This document shows, one piece after another, positions 14,843 through 21,506 of a stretch of 21,506 nucleotides of DNA. The notes under the pieces are model-generated. The model made no database searches. It saw only the letters and a program-made list of their open reading frames with translations, and was not told the origin of the DNA. The position numbers and the translations under genes were made by a program. Source of the DNA: Betaproteobacteria bacterium. Lineage in GTDB: Bacteria; Pseudomonadota; Gammaproteobacteria; Burkholderiales; Burkholderiaceae_E. Positions within the stretch are counted from its first letter, which is position 1; every line of letters begins with the position of its first letter. The stretch is taken from NCBI GenBank assembly GCA_009922405.1, contig RFVZ01000010.1, positions 1-21,506 on the forward strand. The letters run 5' to 3'.

Positions 14843-16027
14843 TCACCGAGCGCGCGGCCAGACCGTTCCCTGATCGCCGACCGGAATGTTGCCGATGCCC
14901 TTGAAAACGAATTTTTGTAGTCGTTTTCCTTCGTAGGTCTCTGTTGTGTAAATGTTTCCTTTGGAGTCCGTCGCGATGCTATGGACCCCATAGAATTGCC
15001 CGGGTTGTCTGCCGCCATCCCCAAAGTTCGTGATTTCTTGGAGTGTTTCGCGGACGATCACGCGGACTTTTTCGTTGGTTCCGTCCGCCAGGAAGATGAA
15101 CTTCTGCTGAGGGTCGCGGGAAAATGCGAGATCCCAAGCCGAGCCCGACGCGAGTGTCTGGCGCGCAAACTGCGCCTCGCGAACGAAGGTGCCATCCGGT
15201 TTGAAGACTTGAATCCGATTGGCCTGCCGATCGCAGACGTAAATCAGATCATCGACGCTACGTTCAACGCAGTGCACGGGGTTGCGGAACTGTTTCGGCA
15301 GGGGGGCGTTCGGATCGTATTTACCGAGATCTGAATCGTCTGGGCGGTTGCCATAGGCGCCCCAGTAACGCTTCATTTTGCCAGTGTCGGCGTCCAAAAC
15401 CGCGATCCGCTTATTTTTATAGCCATCGGCCACATAGGCTTCGTTGGTTTTTGGGTCGACCCAGATTTTGGCGACCCGACCAAAGTTCTCCAGGTCGTTA
15501 CTCCCGGCATTTCCGCCCGATTTTCCGATCTGCATCAAAAACTTACCGTCCTTGGTAAATTTAAGAATCTGCGCGTCTTTTTCGCCGTTTCCACCAATCC
15601 AGACGTTGCCTTTGTAATCGACGTGGATGCCGTGATTTGAATCAGGCCACTGATAACCTGCATTGGGGCCACCCCAGGCGCGAACCAGTTTGCCCGCCGG
15701 GTCAAATTCCAGCACCGGTGGGGCAGAGGTACAACATTCTCCGTTTTTCAGATCGAGCGCCAATTCATTGGGGTGGAGAGTTGACGCGCCCCGATGAACA
15801 ATCCAGACGTGGTCCTGATCATCGACCCAGATTCCAATCGTCATCCCCAGTAGCCAGTGATTTGGCAGAGGTTTTGGCCAGAGTGGGTCGACCTCAAAAA
15901 TGGGCGCCTGAACGGTCTGGCCTTGGGCCTGAACTTCGTTCACAGAGGCCTGCTGGCCAAGCAGCGTCATTACGCCAAGACCGAGTGCGATTGTGGCCCC
16001 AACACTTTTGATCGAAAGCCATTTCAT
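14843..16027 (-). CDS. Exported NHL-repeat beta-propeller protein
   Basis: This 394-residue protein has a signal peptide (GATIALGLGVMTLLGQQASV...AQG). Several NHL-type propeller blades follow: VLEFDPAGKLVRAWGG, GIHVDYKGNVWIGGNG, ILKFTKDGKFLMQIGKSGG, IQVFKPDGTFVREA and SIATDSKGNIYTTETYEG. Its arrangement is like proteins annotated peptidyl-alpha-hydroxyglycine alpha-amidating lyase-like. Whether it has enzyme activity cannot be seen. An AGGAG (16034-16038) lies at good distance before the ATG. The gene is divergent from the HupE-like gene, with 84 bases between. Confidence 0.85.
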   Translation of the reverse strand: MKWLSIKSVGATIALGLGVMTLLGQQASVNEVQAQGQTVQAPIFEVDPLWPKPLPNHWLLGMTIGIWVDDQDHVWIVHRGASTLHPNELALDLKNGECCTSAPPVLEFDPAGKLVRAWGGPNAGYQWPDSNHGIHVDYKGNVWIGGNGEKDAQILKFTKDGKFLMQIGKSGGNAGSNDLENFGRVAKIWVDPKTNEAYVADGYKNKRIAVLDADTGKMKRYWGAYGNRPDDSDLGKYDPNAPLPKQFRNPVHCVERSVDDLIYVCDRQANRIQVFKPDGTFVREAQFARQTLASGSAWDLAFSRDPQQKFIFLADGTNEKVRVIVRETLQEITNFGDGGRQPGQFYGVHSIATDSKGNIYTTETYEGKRLQKFVFKGIGNIPVGDQGTVWPRAR

Positions 16028-16111
16028 GGACGTCTCCTTTTGTTATTGCTCTGGATCCTAGCGCAGACTGCCCCCATCATCAAGGTTGAGAAATTTCCTC
16101 AAAATCAATCA

Positions 16112-17330
16112 ATGAATGCAAAAAAAGGTATCAATGGTGGTCTTCAGTACCTTGGTGACAGGCGATTTCTGGACGCATTGGCCAGAGGCTTTTTTTCCAT
16201 CTGGCTTGGGTTGATGCTCCTGTTGGGCCTCCAGCCCCTCATTCAGGCGCATGAAATCCCGTACGACCTGCGTATTCAGATGTTTTTTAAGGCCGAGGGG
16301 GATCGACTGGTCGTTTTGGCCAGGATTCCAATGAGCGCGCTCGCTGAGGCGGATCTTCCGTTGACGGGGCCGGGCTATTTGCGGCTTGAGGCGATTGAAC
16401 CCGCATTGGAAAATGCCGCAGCTTTGGCACTGCTCGATAATTTTGCTGTCTTTGAAAACGGAGCGCGACGCGAACCCAACAAGGCATTTCAAATCCGGGT
16501 GAGCTACTCAAGCGATCAATCATTCGCGTCGTACGCTCGGGCGTTGTCGCATCTTGAGGGTTCCAGAATCCCATTGACGCAGGATCTTTACTGGAAACAG
16601 CAATATCTTGATGTTGCGTACGACTATAAAATTGAGGCGGCAGATTCCCGGTTTGTCGTGCATCCCCGCTTCGATCGATTGGGACTAAAAGTCGTGACGA
16701 CTTTGCACTTTCAGGCCCCCAATCACCCCGAGAGGGCTTTTGAAATTCATGGCGATGCAGGCGCCATTGAACTGGAGCCCTCCTGGTTCAGTGCCGTTAA
16801 ACGATTCAGCATCTCCGGGTTTGGCCACATCCTGGGTGGTTGGGACCATTTGCTTTTCTTATTTTGCCTGGCACTCGGTCGATCCAGGTGGAGGGATTTG
16901 TTTTGGTTGGCCAGTTGCTTCACCGTGGCCCACTCGATCACCTTAATTGCAACGGCATTGGGCCTATTCCCCGATCGCTTATGGTTCGGCCCTTTAGTCG
17001 AATTTGCCCGATCGATGGCGGATGGCACTTGTTTTCTTTTTTGGCCTGATCCATGGTTTTGGCTTCGCATTTTCTCTCAGCGATGCGCTTCAATTTTCAG
17101 GCTCTCATTTGCTAACAGCGCTCTTCGCCTTTAATTTGGGGGTGGAGGTCGGTCAGCTCGTTGCGCTCGGAGCCATGGCTGCAGTTCTTTATGGACTCTT
17201 TCGAGCCGATCGCCCCCAGGGGCTGATCCTGCTTACTTCGATGCTCGTGGCGCATACGGGCCTGCATTGGGCCGAGCAGCGATTCGACATGCTCAGGCCC
17301 TTTCTGCCGATTCTTAACGCGATCAGTTGA
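16112..17330 (+). pseudogene. HupE/UreJ-type membrane protein, broken by an internal deletion near 17003
   Basis: From ATG 16112 the frame encodes an N-terminal signal/membrane segment and an extracytoplasmic domain (HEIPYDLRIQMFFKAEGDR to about residue 230). The HupE/UreJ membrane part follows (GFGHILGGWDHLLFLFCLAL, FTVAHSITLIATALGL, WFGPLVEFA). There the frame runs off and stops at 17134. The family sequence resumes in another frame from about 17004 (PDRWRMALVFFFGLIHGFGF, then LFAFNLGVEVGQLVALG) to a TGA at 17328-17330. The helix normally found between these parts, about a dozen residues, is missing. A deletion of tens of bases, not a multiple of three, is therefore likely. The last eight bases overlap the convergent hydrolase gene. 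Confidence 0.8.
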
Positions 17331-18207
17331 GTTCGATCGTTTGCCCTTCGGTCATGGGCATAACCCGGATCGTGCTTCCCTTCATCGCCTCCTGAAACTC
17401 GGCCAAGGTCCCTTTCGCCAGAGGATTTGAGTTGTAGTGCATCGGGATCAGCATTTTGGGCTTGACCCAATTGCGGGCGGCATACGCAGCATCCTCCGGA
17501 TCCATCGTGAAATTCCCGCCGATGGGCATCATCACCAGATCAGGTTTGTAGTGTTCGCTGATGAACTGCATGTCTGCAAACAGGCCGGTGTCGCCCATAT
17601 GCCAGATTTTGAAGCCATTCTCTAACTCAATGATGTAACCAACGGGTTCACCTGCGGGATGCGACTCGGGTTTTCCGGTGGCGGGGTTGGTCCACACGAG
17701 TAACGACGAATGTTCGGCCTTGACGGCCGTCACCTTGATACCTGGAAAGGGTTTGACATGACCGGACTTGTTGAACCGGTGGCCGAGTTCACTGGGGAGA
17801 ATGCCCAGTGTGATGAGCGGAGTCACCATATCTGCCGGGCCATACAGGATGGCTTTATTCAGTTTCGCGAGCGCTGGGGCATCACCAATGTGATCACCAT
17901 GCGCGTGGGTCACCAGCAGAAGATCAACTTTCCCGAGGGCCCCGATATCGGTCTTGAAGGGCGCTGGCGTCTTGGGACCGCCGGTTAACCACGGGTCGAT
18001 CACGAGCGTTTTGCCACCCGGGGTCTTGATCCGGAAGCCAGCCTGGCCAAGCCATAGAATTTCGGCCTTCGCAGACAGCGGTGCCGTGGGTTGAGCAGCC
18101 GCCGGAGCAGCGCCGGCTTGCGCTTGCGCGACGCTAAAACCCGACTGCAGCATGAAGAGCGCGGTCGACAGGAGCGCACTCGCTCCAATGTGTTTCATGA
18201 GGTGCAC
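17323..18207 (-). CDS. Exported metallo-beta-lactamase-fold hydrolase (UlaG/UPF0173-like)
   Basis: This 294-residue protein has a signal peptide (SALLSTALFMLQSGFSVAQAQA). The metallo-beta-lactamase core has ILWLGQAGFRIKTPGGKTLV, the zinc motif THAHGDHIGD, HMGDTGLFADMQFI and a late IPMHYN. It belongs to the metal-dependent hydrolase group close to UPF0173/UlaG. These are two-metal hydrolases with mostly unknown substrates, and the signal peptide places this one in the periplasm. The GTG at 18207 has GGAG seven bases upstream, so I use it; an ATG nine bases inside (18198) is the alternative. Confidence 0.88.
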   Translation of the reverse strand: MHLMKHIGASALLSTALFMLQSGFSVAQAQAGAAPAAAQPTAPLSAKAEILWLGQAGFRIKTPGGKTLVIDPWLTGGPKTPAPFKTDIGALGKVDLLLVTHAHGDHIGDAPALAKLNKAILYGPADMVTPLITLGILPSELGHRFNKSGHVKPFPGIKVTAVKAEHSSLLVWTNPATGKPESHPAGEPVGYIIELENGFKIWHMGDTGLFADMQFISEHYKPDLVMMPIGGNFTMDPEDAAYAARNWVKPKMLIPMHYNSNPLAKGTLAEFQEAMKGSTIRVMPMTEGQTIELN

Positions 18208-18278
18208 AGGAGATCTCCGTGAGTTTTCAATCGTCGGTTGTTTGGTAACTTCGCTTCGTCGCGTCGCTTCGGCATTCT

Positions 18279-18308
18279 AGAACGAGACGGTGCGGAGAAT
18301 CTCGTTCT
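18279..18308. promoter_or_regulatory. 9-bp perfect inverted repeat upstream of the hydrolase gene
   Basis: AGAACGAGA and TCTCGTTCT are exact inverted copies separated by 12 bases. The repeat lies 11 bases after the DUF2306-like stop and about 70 bases before the hydrolase start, both on the minus strand. No T-run follows on the minus strand, so it is not a classical terminator. The two arms could be half-sites for a dimeric regulator or form an RNA hairpin. Confidence 0.4.
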
Positions 18309-18319
18309 TTCCAATTGAG

Positions 18320-18709
18320 TCAAGCGAGGAGGTGCGTCCAGAGCCAATGCCCAAGAAGGCGATTGGGTAGTAGCGTAAACAGTCCGGCAATGATCAATGC
18401 GCCGAAGTACAAGCCCTGAACGATGCGTTTGTGTCTCTCAATCCGTCCTGTTCTCGCCATATAGAGTCCAAGTGCCAGCATCACGAGGGTGAACGTGGAC
18501 AATCCGTGGATCCAGGAGAAGTGGCCAGACACCCTGATCCCGAACGATCCGGCGGCGACAAAGGTCATGAGAGCGAACCACGCACGCCCCATCCAGCGGT
18601 GCCGTAAGTCGCCTTTTCGCCGCGACAAAATAACGGCTCCCAGGGCCAAGGCCAACCCTGCGGCCATTGCGTGCGCGAGTATCAGCGGAGTAAAAGTTTG
18701 CGCTGGCAT
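18320..18709 (-). CDS. DUF2306-like membrane protein
   Basis: From ATG 18709 the product has 129 residues with four predicted membrane helices. It matches the DUF2306 pattern: a first helix LILAHAMAAGLALALGAVIL, then RRKGDLRHRWMGRAWFALM, a middle FSWIHGLSTFTLVML, and RHKRIVQGLYFGALIIAGLFTLLP. His and Arg residues at the helix ends are characteristic. The function of the family is unknown. The frame stays open to 18901, but the extra 64 residues are not protein-like, so I use the internal ATG. The ribosome-binding site is weak. Confidence 0.78.
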   Translation of the reverse strand: MPAQTFTPLILAHAMAAGLALALGAVILSRRKGDLRHRWMGRAWFALMTFVAAGSFGIRVSGHFSWIHGLSTFTLVMLALGLYMARTGRIERHKRIVQGLYFGALIIAGLFTLLPNRLLGHWLWTHLLA

Positions 18710-18800
18710 GCTGAATTTTACGAAGGCACACAGTACGCGGTGACGGGTTCGGTCACGCAGCGCCACTTGGTCAAGATCGCCTGACCCGATTCGGACAACC

Positions 18801-18870
18801 GTTGCGGGACAAACTGCCCCGGTCCTTCGGGACATGGCTCCGATGCGGCTGGGCCGGTAGCAACTTAGGC
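18801..18870 (+). other. Possible structured leader upstream of the pilin gene
   Basis: The 224-base divergent gap before the pilin contains GTCC-TTCG-GGAC (18822-18833), a four-bp stem closed by the very stable UUCG tetraloop. Shortly after comes GCTCCG, pairing with CGG(T)AGC across a C-rich loop. The arrangement is suggestive of a folded RNA, but it matches no riboswitch that I can name with confidence. The rest of the gap shows nothing clear. Confidence 0.25.
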
Positions 18871-18933
18871 TGAAAGATGGTCGCCCGCGCTGAATCAGCA
18901 TCGTGGGTTTGGCCCGAAATCAGTGGGGTTCCC

Positions 18934-19203
18934 ATGCGATCGCTCTGTGCAACATTCCGCCGCGGTTTGGTTGGTTTCGTTCGGAACGAGACCGGCGCGC
19001 AGGTCGTTGAATACGCTTTAATCATCGCCGTCGTCTCGATCGCAATTGTGACTGCGTTGAGGGGGGTTGTCACCGACACTTCTTTTACGGGGTTCATCGC
19101 GCAGATCAAGAGTTGCCTGGTCGGGACAACCTGCGGCGCGGCGGCACCAGTGTCGAACCCTAACCTGCAACCGCAGAGGGCTTCCCCCGCTCAAGCCCTT
19201 TGA
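18934..19203 (+). CDS. Flp-family (type IVb) pilin, orphan
   Basis: From ATG 18934 the protein has 89 residues. A positively charged leader (RSLCATFRRGLVGFVRNETG) ends in Gly. The mature hydrophobic helix AQVVEYALIIAVVSIAIVTA follows. G21 at -1, E26 at +5 and Y27 at +6 match the prepilin peptidase site of Flp pilins. Such pilins build Tad/Flp pili at the cell surface, but no tad, cpa or rcp gene is in the window. The tail after the helix is longer than usual, with two cysteines (SCLVGTTC) and a Pro/Gln-rich end. The frame is open 19 codons upstream, but the leader fits this start best. Confidence 0.82.
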   Translation: MRSLCATFRRGLVGFVRNETGAQVVEYALIIAVVSIAIVTALRGVVTDTSFTGFIAQIKSCLVGTTCGAAAPVSNPNLQPQRASPAQAL

Positions 19204-19239
19204 ATAAACTTGTGACTTTGATTCCGCAAGTGTTGTCCG

Positions 19240-20826
19240 ATGAGTTCGACCGTCGACCTGCCGCGCCGCCGCCTGCTCCACGCGCTCGGAGCGGGGGTCC
19301 CGATCGTTGCAACGCCGACAATAGCCGGGTCTGGCGTTCTCAGCCTCATTCAGTCAAACCAGGCCATCCGGATAGACGTGTTTCGTTTGGGTGTTGCGAG
19401 CGGCGAGCCCCACCCATCCGGCTTTACCTTGTGGTGCCGTCTCCTTGCAGATGAGGCGGCACAGGCCCTCCCTCCGGAGGTTGCCGTCCAATGGGAGGTG
19501 GCCGCTGACCAAGGCTTTCGCGAGATCATTCAGCGCGGGGAACACTTCGCCATCAGCGCCTGGGACCATAGTGTTCACATCGATGTCACCGGCCTTGAGG
19601 CGTCGCGGCCTTATTGGTATCGGTTTAGCGCCCTCGGTCAGCAAAGTAGGGTCGGTCGGACGAGGACTGCGCCGATCATCTCAGCGCTCGAGCCGCTTCA
19701 TTTTGTGACCGCCAGCTGTCAGCGATGGGATCACGGTCATTATGCTGCTTGGCATCATATCAGCCGTGAATCCCCAGATCTCGTTCTGTTTCTCGGGGAC
19801 TATATTTACGAGTACGGTGCCGTAGCCGGTCGCATTCGCGCTCATGAAGGCGGCCTTGTTTCGACCCTCGCCCAGTATCGGGCGCGTTACGCTCAGTACA
19901 AAAGCGACCCTGCACTGCAGTCGGCCCATGCCTGTGCACCCTGGATGGTGATTTGGGATGATCATGAGGTTGATAATGATTATGCGAATCTGCAGGGCGA
20001 GCGTCTGCAGCCGGATTTTGCAAGTCAACGGGCCGCCGCCTACCAAGCCTATTGGGAGAACATGCCACTGCCCAACACGATGCGGCCAGGTTTCGAGCGC
20101 ACGGGTGGCGCATTAACGCTGTATCGACGTCGCGAGTGGGGCCGTCTCGCGCGTCTTCATTTTTTGGATGACCGGCAGTATCGCGATGTTCAGGTCTGCC
20201 CGCGTCCCGGCAAAGGCGGTAGTGCGGTGGTCAAGCGTGCTGCGTGTCCAACGATTGATGACGATGGCCGCAGTCTTCTCGGGAGGGATCAGGAAAAATG
20301 GCTGGCCGAGGGCTGGGACTTGAATCGTCCCTGGAACCTCGTGGCCCAGCAGACGTTGATGGCTCGCCAGGCCTGGACCGATCCATCGGCAGTTGATCAA
20401 GGCAGCTACTGGACTGACGGCTGGGATGGTTACCCTGCTGCCCGTGCACGCTTACTCGACGGAATCGTTCAGAGAAAAGTCGCTGGGGTGGTTGTCTTGG
20501 GTGGCGACGTCCATGCGCATTACGTCGCAGACATCAAAGCCAGTTTTGATGATCTCCGTAGCGCAATCGTTGCGACGGAGTTCTGTGCCACATCGATTTC
20601 AAGTTTTGGCTTGAACAACGCGACGCTACAGAAGGCCAGCGTCTTCAATCCTCACCTCAAATACGCCCGCAGTGACCAACGCGGGTATATGAGTTTTACC
20701 CTGACCGAGCGAGCACTCGAGGCCCGGGTCATGGCGCTCGATGATGTGAATGCCGGAGATTCCGCGGTGCAGGTCGTCGCGCGATACGCGGTCGACCCGC
20801 GTGAACCGGGCGCAAATTCCACCTAA
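19240..20826 (+). CDS. phoD: PhoD-family alkaline phosphatase, Tat-exported
   Basis: This 528-residue protein starts with a twin-arginine signal (PRRRLLHALGAGVPIVATP). The PhoD N-terminal beta-domain follows (FRLGVASGEPHPSGFTLWCR, then YWYRFSALG). The catalytic domain has VTASCQRWDHG, FLGDYIYEYG, IWDDHEVDNDYAN, DRQYRD, GGDVHAHYVADI and EFCATSISS. PhoD enzymes are calcium- and iron-dependent periplasmic or secreted phosphomono/diesterases, usually induced by phosphate limitation. No Pho box is evident to me. The gene follows the pilin gene by 36 bases without an obvious Shine-Dalgarno sequence. Confidence 0.92.
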   Translation: MSSTVDLPRRRLLHALGAGVPIVATPTIAGSGVLSLIQSNQAIRIDVFRLGVASGEPHPSGFTLWCRLLADEAAQALPPEVAVQWEVAADQGFREIIQRGEHFAISAWDHSVHIDVTGLEASRPYWYRFSALGQQSRVGRTRTAPIISALEPLHFVTASCQRWDHGHYAAWHHISRESPDLVLFLGDYIYEYGAVAGRIRAHEGGLVSTLAQYRARYAQYKSDPALQSAHACAPWMVIWDDHEVDNDYANLQGERLQPDFASQRAAAYQAYWENMPLPNTMRPGFERTGGALTLYRRREWGRLARLHFLDDRQYRDVQVCPRPGKGGSAVVKRAACPTIDDDGRSLLGRDQEKWLAEGWDLNRPWNLVAQQTLMARQAWTDPSAVDQGSYWTDGWDGYPAARARLLDGIVQRKVAGVVVLGGDVHAHYVADIKASFDDLRSAIVATEFCATSISSFGLNNATLQKASVFNPHLKYARSDQRGYMSFTLTERALEARVMALDDVNAGDSAVQVVARYAVDPREPGANST

Positions 20827-20846
20827 AAAGTCCCCCGCTGGGGACT
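20825..20846 (-). terminator. Intrinsic terminator of the His-rich gene
   Basis: On the minus strand a perfect 7-bp stem, AGTCCCC/GGGGACT with a four-base loop, is followed at once by TTTTT. That is a textbook intrinsic terminator. It lies about 75 bases after the stop of the His-rich gene, and its T-run overlaps the phoD stop codon. Read on the plus strand the hairpin also stands just behind phoD, but no T-run follows there. Confidence 0.8.
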
Positions 20847-20919
20847 CAATCACGAGTGGCATCACGACCCGCCGAATCCTAAGGGCCCTCGGCGTATTGG
20901 ACGCGATGCCGCTGCCTGC

Positions 20920-21168
20920 TTAGTGGTTGTCGACGTCGTCGTGGTCGACGGTTTCGTCTTCAATCGCAGCCTGTTCAGCGTGATGAACGGCTTGCAGCTG
21001 ATGGCCATAGGCCAGGTAAGCGTGGTGAGCGGTCGTTACCACGTCGTCCTTGTCGTCAGCTTCAGCAGCCAGGAGCTGGTGCTTTGCAGCGGCTTCAAAG
21101 TGGTGAGCAGCGGCACGGTGATGTTCGGCTGCGTCGTGATGAATTTCGTGTTCGTGTACGGTTGTCAT
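20920..21168 (-). CDS. Small histidine-rich acidic protein of unknown function
   Basis: From ATG 21168 the product has 82 residues. It is rich in His, Ala, Glu and Asp (MTTVHEHEIHHDAAEHH, then AAAHHFEAAAKHQLLAAEA, TAHHAYLAYGHQLQAVHHAE and a DHDDVDNH end). The spacing of His and Ala suggests an amphipathic helical bundle or hairpin able to bind metal ions. It has no signal peptide or membrane segment. I recall similar short His-rich proteins of unknown role in proteobacteria. An open frame extends 14 codons upstream, but GAG lies just before this ATG. It ends at a clear intrinsic terminator. Confidence 0.75.
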   Translation of the reverse strand: MTTVHEHEIHHDAAEHHRAAAHHFEAAAKHQLLAAEADDKDDVVTTAHHAYLAYGHQLQAVHHAEQAAIEDETVDHDDVDNH

Positions 21169-21262
21169 AATGATCTCAATGTTTTGATTAGAGCAATTTG
21201 GAAGATCCAAGAGCGTTCACGAAACGGGTATAAACCCAATTCGTAAGCGGAGCATACGGAGT

Positions 21263-21506
21263 CTAGATGACAACTTGACTGGGATTGGGGCCCGCTGCCG
21301 CTTCAAGCGCCAGCAAGGTTCGCTTAGCCTCGACCCCCCCGGCGTAGCCGGTCAATGATCCGTCGCTGCCAATCACCCGATGGCAGGGGACAATGATGGA
21401 GATTGGATTTCTACTATTGGCTGCACCGACCGCCCGGGTCGCGCGCGGTTTGCCCATCATGGCGGCTTGTTCGGCATACGTTCGGGTCTTGCCATAGGGA
21501 ATTTGA
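21263..21506 (-). CDS. ogt: O6-alkylguanine-DNA alkyltransferase, C-terminal part (cut by window edge)
   Basis: The minus strand at the window end reads [20 protein letters not shown], then [20 protein letters not shown] and [20 protein letters not shown]. This is the C-terminal domain of the Ogt/MGMT family. The helix-turn-helix DNA-binding segment is followed by the PCHRV active site, whose Cys accepts the alkyl group from O6-alkylguanine or O4-alkylthymine in a suicide repair reaction. The first Met inside the window (21460) is internal; the frame is open to the edge, so the true start lies outside. Whether an Ada-type domain precedes it cannot be seen. Confidence 0.92.
   Translation of the reverse strand, partial: QIPYGKTRTYAEQAAMMGKPRATRAVGAANSRNPISIIVPCHRVIGSDGSLTGYAGGVEAKRTLLALEAAAGPNPSQVVI

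Noticed and set aside
15857..16111. N-terminal extension of the HupE-like frame
   Set aside because: It overlaps the divergent NHL gene; the ATG at 16112 precedes a proper signal/membrane segment.
18710..18901. N-terminal extension of the DUF2306-like frame
   Set aside because: The extra residues are Arg/Ser/Cys-rich and the family's first helix begins just after the ATG at 18709.
1..21506. Mobile elements, CRISPR, tRNA or rRNA genes
   Set aside because: I looked for transposase or integrase motifs, regular direct repeats with spacers, and tRNA-like cloverleafs, and saw none.

Overview
The window looks like chromosomal DNA from a free-living Gram-negative bacterium, most likely a pseudomonadote, and I would guess a beta- or gammaproteobacterium. 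The reasons are a SoxXYZA thiosulfate-oxidation set, a FliG motor-switch protein, many Sec- and Tat-exported periplasmic proteins, c-type cytochromes, and a surface-adhesin-E-like protein. I see no plasmid, phage, insertion-sequence, tRNA, rRNA or CRISPR features. The taxonomic guess comes from protein character only.

Layout. 1-1183 (+): the tail of one acyl-CoA dehydrogenase and a complete second one, forming a large/small subunit pair. 1185-3580 (-): a fliG gene overlapping by one base a non-canonical Nramp-family transporter. 3807-3992 (-): a decayed remnant of a cyclase-family gene. 3994-6030 (-): an exported nucleotide pyrophosphatase/phosphodiesterase-type phosphatase and a TerC-family membrane protein. 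6182-12716 (+): a tightly packed redox run. It contains a frame-broken sorbosone-dehydrogenase-like propeller protein, a dihaem cytochrome c4-like protein, a [2Fe-2S] subunit and a molybdopterin subunit of an aldehyde-oxidase/IorAB-type enzyme, then soxX, soxY, soxZ and soxA. 12791-14757 (+): a CHRD-domain protein, an adhesin-E-like protein and a Tat-exported fumarylacetoacetate-hydrolase-family protein. 14843-16027 (-): an NHL-repeat propeller protein. 16112-17330 (+): a HupE/UreJ-type membrane protein broken by an internal deletion. 17323-18709 (-): a metallo-beta-lactamase-fold hydrolase and a DUF2306-like membrane protein. 18934-20826 (+): an orphan Flp-type pilin and a PhoD-type phosphatase. 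20920-21506 (-): a His-rich small protein and a partial O6-alkylguanine-DNA alkyltransferase.

How it works together. The 6182-12716 run is the core of interest. All its products are predicted periplasmic or periplasm-facing. The junctions are a few bases or overlapping: TAA|ATG, TGA|ATG, TAA|TTG, ATGA. A molybdo-iron-sulfur dehydrogenase could pass electrons to the dihaem cytochrome. SoxXA would attach a sulfur compound to the SoxYZ carrier. No soxB or soxCD is present, and SoxY lacks the usual GGCGG tail. The set is therefore either a partial Sox system relying on genes elsewhere or a modified carrier system tied to the molybdoenzyme.

Three genes (cyclase, sorbosone dehydrogenase-like, HupE-like) carry small deletions or frame breaks while their neighbours are intact. 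These could be genuine decay or assembly errors.
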